Positions 25,892 through 33,483 of a stretch of DNA of 64,000 nt are shown here, one piece after another. A model generated the notes under the pieces. That model was not told where the DNA came from and did not search any database. It worked only from the letters and a program-made list of their open reading frames with translations. A program made the translations under genes and the position numbers. How positions within the stretch are numbered: the first letter of the stretch is position 1; each line of letters opens with the position of its first letter. The stretch is taken from positions 35,149-99,148 of the forward strand of contig CAZVLF010000008.1 in assembly GCA_964627795.1 (NCBI GenBank), given 5' to 3'. Source of the stretch: CANDYO01 sp964627795. Lineage in GTDB: Bacteria; Pseudomonadota; Alphaproteobacteria; Rickettsiales; CANDYO01.

Positions 25892-28891
25892 ATGGATATT
25901 ACTAGGTATTTTTTAAGTAAACCAGTTACAACAATTATTATTAATTTTATGATTGCTGTGATTGGTTTATGGGTGTTAAAGCAACTACCAATTAGAGAAT
26001 ATCCTGATTTTAAAGTTCCTATTATTAGTGTTATCACTCATTTTTCTAGCGCTAGTCCAGAACTTGTTGAAAATTCTGTAACTAATATCTTAGAAGATAA
26101 GCTTGCTGGAATAGAGGGATTAGACACCATAGAATCTTCGTCTTCTTCAAATTCAAGCTATATTGAGCTTAGATTTCATAGCAATGAATCACTTGATCGT
26201 GCTTTAATAGCAATCAAGGATGCCATATCTTCAATACGTGCTATTTTACCTGAAGGAATAAAGGAACCTATTGTTGAAACATCTAAAACCAACCAAGGCC
26301 CTCCTTTTATGGCGGCCTGCATTGTTTCAGAAAATATGGATGTAAGAGATTTAACACATTTAGCTAACATTGAGCTAAAAAATGCTTATAAATCTATACA
26401 AGGTGTATCAGAAGTTAGAGTAAGAGGAAGACCTTATACTTATAAAATAATTATTGATCACCAAAAACTATATAATTTCGGTATAAATATTGATGAAATT
26501 GTTGATGCTATATCTAATAATGACACTTCATTTCCAGGAGGAAGTTTTCAAAAAACTACTCCTATAACAATTGCATCACATCTATCTTCGGAAAAGGACT
26601 TTAAAAATATAATTATAAGAAAAGGCACTGCTCCTATTTACCTTAAAGATATTGCCCAAGTTAGTTTAGATTTAGATGAAACAAAACTAAATATAAAGAT
26701 AAATGGAAAACCCGGAATTTGCTTAGGATTTGAAAAAAGTAGCGAATCTAATCCTTTAACTGTTTCAAACGCAATTCATAAGCAAACTAAACTACTTAAT
26801 AACACCCTTCCAGATGGAGTAAAAATTGAACTTGCTTTAGATCAAGCTTCTTTCATTAGATCATCGATAAATAATATTAAATCTTCTATAATTGAAGCAA
26901 TTCTTTTAGTTTTAATTATTGTATTAATCTTTCTTGGTGATATTAAAGCCACCTTTATTCCAATAATTACCATTCCAATATCATTACTTGGAGCAATGAT
27001 ATTTTTAAATTTCTTTGGTTTTTCACTTAATGTTATCACCCTATTAGCTATGGTATTGGCTGTTGGCTTAGTTGTTGATGATGCTATTATTGTATTAGAA
27101 AATATTGCAAGACATATAGAAATTGGAGAAACGCCAGCTAATGCAGCTTTAAAAGGAGCTAATGAAATATTTTTTGCTGTAATTGCCATGACTTTCACTT
27201 TAGCTAGTGTATATCTTCCTATTTTATTTATTAGTGGCTTAACGGGTCATTTATTTGTAGAATTTGCTACTGCTCTTGCAGGAAGCGTTATTATGTCAGG
27301 AATAGTTGCTATTACACTTTCTCCTCTTATGTGCAAGAAAATACTTTCTAGAAAAAGGAGAAATTATTTTATTAAAACCGATCTTTACTTAAATAAAGTC
27401 AGAGATCTATATATTTATCTTTTAAAGAAAAGCTTTAACTATCCTCGCTTGATTTTTATAAGCTTTATCTTATGTTCTATATCAGTTGTAATATTCTATA
27501 AAATTATTCCAAGTCAAACTGTACCCGAAGAGGATAGAGGAATCATTGGCGCCTTTATTCCTCCTATACCAGACGATAATGAAAAAAAAAACGAAGCAAA
27601 TATCAATTTAGTGGAGTCACTTTTAAATGATATACCTGGAGTTAACTCAGTTATAACTTTTTCAGGGGAATTTGGAGGGAATGTAGTTTTAACATTAAAT
27701 CCTAGAGAAAAAAGGAAATATAATTCTAATGAATTACTAGTTTTAATGAGAAATAAATTATCTTCACTTCCTTCATTTGATGCATGGCCATGGTCTATAT
27801 CATCAGGATTACCAGGCATGGATAATATCGATGATTCTTCCAAATTATCACTTGTAATCTCCACCACTGAATCTTATGTGGATTTATTTAAAAACATTGA
27901 AAATTTAATTAAAAAGGCAGATCAAGATGGAATTGTTGAAGATTTATATCAAGACCTTAAAATAGATAACTTAGGTTATAATGTGGTTATTAACGAACAT
28001 ATTTTATCAAAATTAAGCCTAAATAAAAAGCAAGTAGCCAAAATTATAGCAACCTTTTTTAGCGGTGATAAAAGTTTAAAATTTAAAAAAGACGGCATCC
28101 TTTATCCTATAGAAATAGAGTTAGATAATGAGCCATGGACTCTCAATGAACTATATGTAACAAATAATAATAAAAGGATTTCTCTTGGAACTTTTGCCTC
28201 TCTTGAAGCTAAATCAGAGCCCAAAAATTTAAAACACTTTAACCGGATGAGATCATCAACCTTAAGTAAAAATCTTATTGGTGATTCTAATCTATCAAGT
28301 CAAATAGAAGAGCTTTACAACTTTGCTAATGAAAATCTTCCCCCAACTTATAAAAAAACTTGGAAGGGAGTAGCTAAAGTTTATGAAGAAACTTCAAAAG
28401 ATAATTTAACTCTTTTTTTCATGTCGGTTCTTTTTATATATGCCATTTTAGCAATTCAATTTGAAAGCTTTGTTGACCCATTAATAATTTTATTTACAAT
28501 CCCTTTAGCTTGCTTTGGATCATACTTAGGATTATTTATTTTTAATTCCAATCAAAATATTTATACGCAAGTAGGAATTATAACTCTTATCGGCTTAATT
28601 ACTAAACATGGCATTATGATTGTTGAATTTGCCAATCAACTACTCACTAAAGGTTTCAGCCTTAATGAATCTATTGAAGAATCAGTTTCAATTCGTTTAA
28701 GACCAATTTTAATGACAACACTTGCAATGGTGTGCGGCTCTATACCCTTGATTCTTTCATCTTCTTCAGGAAGTGAAGCACGATTCTCAATTGGGATAGT
28801 TATTTTATTCGGTCTAATGATTGGAACTATTTTTACTTTATTTATACTCCCTTCTGTTTATTATTATTTAAAAAAAATTCAGCTTAAATAG
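25892..28891 (+). CDS. RND family efflux transporter permease
   Basis: The 999-residue proton-driven exporter of the AcrB/MexB (HAE1) type has two sets of six transmembrane helices, each with a large periplasmic loop. The proton-relay residues are kept: two Asp in LAVGLVVDDAIIVLEN (helix 4) and a Lys in GLITKHGIMIVEFAN (helix 10). It is about 50 residues shorter than AcrB. No membrane-fusion protein or outer-membrane channel gene is adjacent, so partners must lie elsewhere or be absent. It begins 2 bases after rpoD, so it should share the rpoD transcript. Confidence 0.93.
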   Translation: MDITRYFLSKPVTTIIINFMIAVIGLWVLKQLPIREYPDFKVPIISVITHFSSASPELVENSVTNILEDKLAGIEGLDTIESSSSSNSSYIELRFHSNESLDRALIAIKDAISSIRAILPEGIKEPIVETSKTNQGPPFMAACIVSENMDVRDLTHLANIELKNAYKSIQGVSEVRVRGRPYTYKIIIDHQKLYNFGINIDEIVDAISNNDTSFPGGSFQKTTPITIASHLSSEKDFKNIIIRKGTAPIYLKDIAQVSLDLDETKLNIKINGKPGICLGFEKSSESNPLTVSNAIHKQTKLLNNTLPDGVKIELALDQASFIRSSINNIKSSIIEAILLVLIIVLIFLGDIKATFIPIITIPISLLGAMIFLNFFGFSLNVITLLAMVLAVGLVVDDAIIVLENIARHIEIGETPANAALKGANEIFFAVIAMTFTLASVYLPILFISGLTGHLFVEFATALAGSVIMSGIVAITLSPLMCKKILSRKRRNYFIKTDLYLNKVRDLYIYLLKKSFNYPRLIFISFILCSISVVIFYKIIPSQTVPEEDRGIIGAFIPPIPDDNEKKNEANINLVESLLNDIPGVNSVITFSGEFGGNVVLTLNPREKRKYNSNELLVLMRNKLSSLPSFDAWPWSISSGLPGMDNIDDSSKLSLVISTTESYVDLFKNIENLIKKADQDGIVEDLYQDLKIDNLGYNVVINEHILSKLSLNKKQVAKIIATFFSGDKSLKFKKDGILYPIEIELDNEPWTLNELYVTNNNKRISLGTFASLEAKSEPKNLKHFNRMRSSTLSKNLIGDSNLSSQIEELYNFANENLPPTYKKTWKGVAKVYEETSKDNLTLFFMSVLFIYAILAIQFESFVDPLIILFTIPLACFGSYLGLFIFNSNQNIYTQVGIITLIGLITKHGIMIVEFANQLLTKGFSLNESIEESVSIRLRPILMTTLAMVCGSIPLILSSSSGSEARFSIGIVILFGLMIGTIFTLFILPSVYYYLKKIQLK

Positions 28892-28920
28892 AAATTTAAT
28901 TATTAAAAAGGATTCTACTC

Positions 28921-30087
28921 ATGCGTTATATTAAAATTACTAGTATTTTTTTATTCACAGTTGCTGTTTATTTAATACTAGCTTATTTTTCAAAACAAAT
29001 GATACTTAACTATTATTCTAAGCAAGATAAAAAGATTGATTGGTTTGCAGAATATAAAGAAACAAAAATAAAAGATGCTTATAAAATAATTTTTGCTATT
29101 AGCCCTAAAGATGTTATAGCTGATAGAGAAGCTGGTAAAAAAATGGTTCAGGCTGCTAAAAATCTTGGATGGGAGGTTCATGTTTTTGATTCACCTTTAG
29201 TAGATAAGAAAGTTATTGAATCTATTAATCCTGACTTTATTTTAACTAATGATTGGAAATCAAAAATTGGTTTAAAAGATCTTAACCTTAAACTTAAATC
29301 TTATGCTTTGCTTGCTCATCCAATAAATCTATATTTTGGAAGACATTTTAGCTTTATTCCTAAATTTAGAGAATATAAATTCCCTGAAGTTAAGTTTTTT
29401 GATGGATTTATAATTTCTAGCTCACAAATAAGCCTTTTTAAAAAATATATTGAGTCTAAAAATAAGAAATTTTATGGTTTTTATGGATATTCATCTGCAC
29501 AACATCAAGATTATGTTGAAGTTAAGCCTAAAAGAATAGTTTATATGGGATCTAACTGGGATAATAAAAGGAAAGGAAGTAAATTTGCCAAAGTCTTTAA
29601 AACACTTGCTGAACAAAATAATGCTGTATTTTATGGGCCTAAAAGTGCGTGGGAACACATTGTAGGAGATGCTTATAAAGGATATATTGAAGGCTCAGGC
29701 TCGGCTGTAATCGATATTTTAAGAGAAAATGGGATAAATATATTGCTACATAGCAAATCTCACTTTAAAAATGCTACCCCTAGCAGCAGGGTTTTTGAAG
29801 CAGCTTCTGCTTGTGTAGTTGGTATAAGTGATAAAAATCCATTTGTAATGGAGCATTTTGGCAATAATTTCCTTTATATTGATACCAACAAATCAGCTGA
29901 GTCAATTATTAAGCAAATTAATGATCATCTTGACTGGATCAAAAAGAATCCTGAAAGAGTGAGAGAAATGATAAAAAATAATTATGACATTTACATAAAA
30001 AATTTCTCTTTAGAACAGCTATTATTGAAAGTTGCTCATATGCATGAGAAAATTTTATTAGATGAAAGTAAAAATATATCAAATTAA
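28921..30087 (+). CDS. Membrane-anchored CgeB-like glycosyltransferase, copy 2
   Basis: This paralogue of the 13.3-14.5 kb protein also has 388 residues. It shares the N-terminal transmembrane helix, KFYGFYGYSSAQ (compare KFYGFQGYASVP), the W-D-x-x-R segment, NGINILLHSKSHFK, PSSRVFEAASACVVGISDKN and the LLLKVAHMHEKIL end. The similarity covers the full length, so the two arose by duplication and have diverged substantially. It follows the RND pump by 29 bases and may be on the dnaG-rpoD transcript. The sugar and acceptor are unknown. Confidence 0.75.
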   Translation: MRYIKITSIFLFTVAVYLILAYFSKQMILNYYSKQDKKIDWFAEYKETKIKDAYKIIFAISPKDVIADREAGKKMVQAAKNLGWEVHVFDSPLVDKKVIESINPDFILTNDWKSKIGLKDLNLKLKSYALLAHPINLYFGRHFSFIPKFREYKFPEVKFFDGFIISSSQISLFKKYIESKNKKFYGFYGYSSAQHQDYVEVKPKRIVYMGSNWDNKRKGSKFAKVFKTLAEQNNAVFYGPKSAWEHIVGDAYKGYIEGSGSAVIDILRENGINILLHSKSHFKNATPSSRVFEAASACVVGISDKNPFVMEHFGNNFLYIDTNKSAESIIKQINDHLDWIKKNPERVREMIKNNYDIYIKNFSLEQLLLKVAHMHEKILLDESKNISN

Positions 30088-30224
30088 TTTTAGCAAGAAT
30101 TAAGACTAAGAAAAATCAAAGAACTAAATTCTTTTTTCTTATTTTATCTAGGTATAAAACTTAATATCAGATCTTTTAATTTTCACTCTATTAACGATTT
30201 ATTTACAATTAAAGGGTAATATTG

Positions 30225-30275
30225 ATGAATAATTTAAAGTTAAAATTCGATGATCAGCTTAAAGCAAAAATATAA
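30225..30275 (+). CDS. Possible 16-residue leader peptide before the chemoreceptor
   Basis: An ATG with a good Shine-Dalgarno (AAAGGG, 30211-30216) opens a 16-codon ORF (MNNLKLKFDDQLKAKI) that ends inside the chemoreceptor's start in another frame. The chemoreceptor's own ATG at 30250 has no clear ribosome site. Either the peptide couples translation, or the true chemoreceptor start has been moved by a frameshift. Confidence 0.3.
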   Translation: MNNLKLKFDDQLKAKI

Positions 30276-31806
30276 AACTAGCATAAAATTTAGATCCATT
30301 TTGATTGTTGCTGTCATAGTAACCATTGTTCAGTTAATTTCAACTGTTTTACTAGTGAGAAGTGATTCTAAGACCCTTATGCGCAGCTTTCATCAAAGAA
30401 TAGATCTCTTAACAAAAATTCAAGCTGATGCATTATCTATTCCTATGTGGGATTTCAATAACGACACGATTATCTCAACTTTAGCTGGCCTACAAAAAGA
30501 CCAAGATTTTGTTTATGCAGAAATAAGAGACACTGAGAATAAGGTTATTTATAGTGTGGGAAACCCTCCATTAAATAATGATTCAATTATTGAAGTGATA
30601 GAACCAATAATTTACATTCAAAAGGAGAAGTCTCTTGGTAAGCTTAGATTTGTTGTGTCTGCTAAAGACTTACAAAACAAATTAGCTATAAGCATTTTTT
30701 TTAGAATTTTGAATTTCATCATTTTACAAGCATTTATTCTTGGTGCTACATATATAGTATTTTCCGATTTAATAAATCCTATACTTTTAATTACTCAAAT
30801 AGTCAATTTAATCAAAGATAATAGGCTTGATAATGTTGTTCCTGAAACCACCAGAGTTGATGAAATTGGAGCAATAGCTAATGCAGTAAATTCTCTTCAA
30901 ATCTCTACTAAAAACATAAATGAGTATCGAAATCAAAAAGAAAAAGAAAAAGAAGCACGAGATAATAAAATATCTCAACTTATAGAAGAATTCTCAAATG
31001 AAGCATCTCAAATAGTTTCTTCTGTACAGCAAGCATCAAAAGATTTAGAATATACAGCAAAACAGATGTCAGATATAATTAAAAATGTTGATTATCGAAC
31101 ATTAAATGTTTCTTCAATATCTAGTAGAACTTCTGAAAATATCGCTAATGTAACTTCCTCAACAGGTGGCATGAATAATGCTATTGAAGAAATAACTCTA
31201 CAAATTGCAAAGTCTTCTAGCATTGTATTTGAATCAGTACAAAAAACTGAAAAAGCAAGAAACACCACTGATTCTTTAGATAAAGCTATGTCGCAAATAG
31301 GAGAAGTTGTTTCATTTATTGGATCTATTGCTAAGCAGGTTAATATGCTTGCACTTAATGCAACTATAGAATCAGCTAGAGCAGGAGAAGCAGGAAAAGG
31401 ATTTGCTGTTGTTGCTTCTGAAGTTAAAAATCTTGCTCATCAAACAAGTAGTGCCACCGAAGATATAAGAAATAAAATTGCAAATATAAAAACTGCTTCC
31501 GATGAAGTTTTAAAAGTAATGCTAGTTATTAAAGAGTCTATTAATAAAGTAAATGAATATTCTACAGCTGTTGCTTCAGCGGTGGAGGAACAGCATATTG
31601 TTACTAAAGATATTTTTGCTAACATGAAAATAGCAACAGATGGAGCAAAAGAGATATCAAGCAATATTAATGATATCAAGAGCCTTACTTCGAATGCAGA
31701 TAACAGCACTCAAAATGTTTTAACCGCTGCTGGCGAATTATCACAGCAAGCAGATTTAATTAGTTCATTAGTCAATAAATTTAGTAAAGATATTAAGAAC
31801 ATTTAA
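30250..31806 (+). CDS. Methyl-accepting chemotaxis protein 1
   Basis: This 518-residue transmembrane chemoreceptor has TM1 (about 17-36), a periplasmic sensor of about 110 residues that I cannot assign to a named family, TM2 (about 150-175), a HAMP segment (about 176-225) and a cytoplasmic signalling domain. The kinase-control hairpin tip is QVNMLALNATIESARAGEAG at about 363-382, followed by GFAVVASEVKNLA, so it should engage CheA/CheW. No che or flagellar genes are in the window. It stands alone on the plus strand, convergent with rnd. Confidence 0.9.
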   Translation: MISLKQKYKTSIKFRSILIVAVIVTIVQLISTVLLVRSDSKTLMRSFHQRIDLLTKIQADALSIPMWDFNNDTIISTLAGLQKDQDFVYAEIRDTENKVIYSVGNPPLNNDSIIEVIEPIIYIQKEKSLGKLRFVVSAKDLQNKLAISIFFRILNFIILQAFILGATYIVFSDLINPILLITQIVNLIKDNRLDNVVPETTRVDEIGAIANAVNSLQISTKNINEYRNQKEKEKEARDNKISQLIEEFSNEASQIVSSVQQASKDLEYTAKQMSDIIKNVDYRTLNVSSISSRTSENIANVTSSTGGMNNAIEEITLQIAKSSSIVFESVQKTEKARNTTDSLDKAMSQIGEVVSFIGSIAKQVNMLALNATIESARAGEAGKGFAVVASEVKNLAHQTSSATEDIRNKIANIKTASDEVLKVMLVIKESINKVNEYSTAVASAVEEQHIVTKDIFANMKIATDGAKEISSNINDIKSLTSNADNSTQNVLTAAGELSQQADLISSLVNKFSKDIKNI

Positions 31807-31823
31807 TTGCAACCCTTTTAGGA

Positions 31824-31842
31824 AAATAAAAGACTTTTATTT
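31824..31842. terminator. Possible bidirectional terminator between chemoreceptor and rnd
   Basis: AAATAAAAG (31824-31832) and CTTTTATTT (31834-31842) form a perfect AT-rich inverted repeat between convergent stop codons. The stem contains A and T runs on both strands, which would suit termination either way, but it is weak. Confidence 0.4.
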
Positions 31843-31879
31843 ATAATTTAAGTTGCTTAAAGATAATTTCTAAAAAATT

Positions 31880-32503
31880 CTAGCTATGGGCAAAAATATC
31901 TATTTCATTCCAACCTGCAAGATCTAATCTTGCTCTATGGGGAATAAATTCAAAGCATGCTTTAGCAACTTCAATTCTTCCTTCGCGTATAAGCAAGCTT
32001 TTTAATATATCTCTTAGTTGGTGAAGATAAATAACGTCATTAGCTGCATAAATTTTCTGCTCTTTTGTTAATTCTTCTGCACCCCAATCTGATGATTGCT
32101 GCTGTTTTGAAACTTGAACTGAGAGAAATTCTCTACATAATTCTTTTAAACCATGTGAGTCAGTATAAGTTCTAGAAAGCTTAGAAGCTATTTTAGTGCA
32201 AAAAATATTTTTTACTTCTATATTCAAATAGTGGTAAATAACAGCCACATCGAATCTTGCGAAATGAAATATTTTTTGTGTTTTTGGGTTCTCAAGAATT
32301 TTTGATAAGTTTGGAGCTTTAGTATGATCTTTATCCAATTGTATTAAATAGATATTTCCTTCTTCATCAGCTATTTGAACTAAGCATAAACGATCTCGTA
32401 AATTATTTAGCCCCATTGTTTCTGTATCAATAGCAATATCACCTTTGATAGCTAGATCTGATGGAAGATCATTTTTAAAAAATTTAATTCTTTCTAATAC
32501 CAT
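31880..32503 (-). CDS. rnd: Ribonuclease D, short form
   Basis: RNase D is a 3'-5' exonuclease that trims tRNA and other RNA. The 207-residue protein has only the DEDD exonuclease domain: DTETMGL (Exo I), FHFARFDVAVI (Exo II) and YAANDVIYLHQL (Exo III, D-x3-Y). The HRDC domains of the E. coli enzyme are absent, as is common in alphaproteobacteria. Its start overlaps the end of the parvulin gene by one base (TAATG), so the two are coupled. Confidence 0.93.
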   Translation of the reverse strand: MVLERIKFFKNDLPSDLAIKGDIAIDTETMGLNNLRDRLCLVQIADEEGNIYLIQLDKDHTKAPNLSKILENPKTQKIFHFARFDVAVIYHYLNIEVKNIFCTKIASKLSRTYTDSHGLKELCREFLSVQVSKQQQSSDWGAEELTKEQKIYAANDVIYLHQLRDILKSLLIREGRIEVAKACFEFIPHRARLDLAGWNEIDIFAHS

Positions 32504-33315
32504 TAGAAAAACTCAACTTTATTTTGTTGTTGAAGTTGTTCAATATATTCTTGAACATATTGAGCTGCCATAGCATCTTTCAGTTTAGCCTTCATCTTAT
32601 CAAAGCTTTCTGGCTGAACTTTTCTTTTGTCTTCAAGCTTAATAATGTGATAACCGAAATCCGTTTTAACCGGGTCTGAAATTTCACCTATTTTCATTGC
32701 AAAAACAGATTCTTCAAAACTAGGAACCATTTGTCCTTTGGTAAAATATCCTAAACTTCCTCCAGTGTCTTTATTTCCATCTAAAGAATTTTCTTGAGCT
32801 AATTTGCTAAAATCAGCTCCTTTATCTAATTTCTTTTTAATTTCTTTTGCTTCATTCTCAGTTTTTAAAAGAATATGGCTTACTTTATATTCTTCTTCGT
32901 CACTTTGCTGTTTTACTATTTCAGCATATTTAGCTTTTAACTTTTCTTCAGTAACGTGCTCTTTTACCATTTTTTCTAAAAAAAGTTTTTGTAACAACTG
33001 CTTTTCAGTGATTTTTAATAATTCTTTGTATGAAGGAGTTTTTTCAATTTTGCTTTTTTTTGCTTCATTTAAAAGCAAATCACCAATAACTATACTTCGT
33101 GTGAATTCTTTTTTTGATTCTAAATCAAGCTTATCAAAAGTAAAACTATCTTGATCTTCCCCTCTTCCTAACAAGGAAAGAGCGTTTAGCTCCGCTTTTA
33201 AGTCGTTTTCTCGAATTTCTTTACCATTTACTTTTGCCATAACCTTATTTTCTTCGGCTAGCACAAAATTTGAAAAACTTAAAAAAGCGATAACTGCTAT
33301 AATTTTTTTTAACAT
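32503..33315 (-). CDS. Periplasmic parvulin-type peptidyl-prolyl isomerase
   Basis: The 270-residue precursor has a signal peptide (MLKKIIAVIAFLSFSNFVLA), a SurA/PrsA-like N-terminal helical chaperone region, and one parvulin domain at about 140-232. Its signatures are YKVSHILLKTENEAKE, GGSLGYFTKGQMVPSFEESV and FGYHIIKLEDKR. It should help fold exported or outer-membrane proteins. It is divergent from secA, which is a fitting neighbour. Confidence 0.92.
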   Translation of the reverse strand: MLKKIIAVIAFLSFSNFVLAEENKVMAKVNGKEIRENDLKAELNALSLLGRGEDQDSFTFDKLDLESKKEFTRSIVIGDLLLNEAKKSKIEKTPSYKELLKITEKQLLQKLFLEKMVKEHVTEEKLKAKYAEIVKQQSDEEEYKVSHILLKTENEAKEIKKKLDKGADFSKLAQENSLDGNKDTGGSLGYFTKGQMVPSFEESVFAMKIGEISDPVKTDFGYHIIKLEDKRKVQPESFDKMKAKLKDAMAAQYVQEYIEQLQQQNKVEFF

Positions 33316-33483
33316 TCTAAATCCTTGATAGTTCTAGTTTATTTTAAAGATGTCATTTTAAACTTAGATTTCTGCATTAGCAAGAGTGTTATAACATTTA
33401 ACTGGTAAAAATTAGATTTATTTTGTATTTTGTGTCGTAATTTTGTATTTTAGTATTCTTAAAAATTTGATGTAGGAATGTTT

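Noticed and set aside
26842..27198. 118-codon minus-strand ORF inside the RND pump
   Set aside because: It lies fully within conserved transmembrane motifs of the pump on the other strand; a shadow.
30107..30141. TAAGAAAAA and TTTTTCTTA inverted repeat after the second glycosyltransferase
   Set aside because: The stem is almost all A-T with a 17-base loop and no T run after it; it is expected by chance in such AT-rich sequence.
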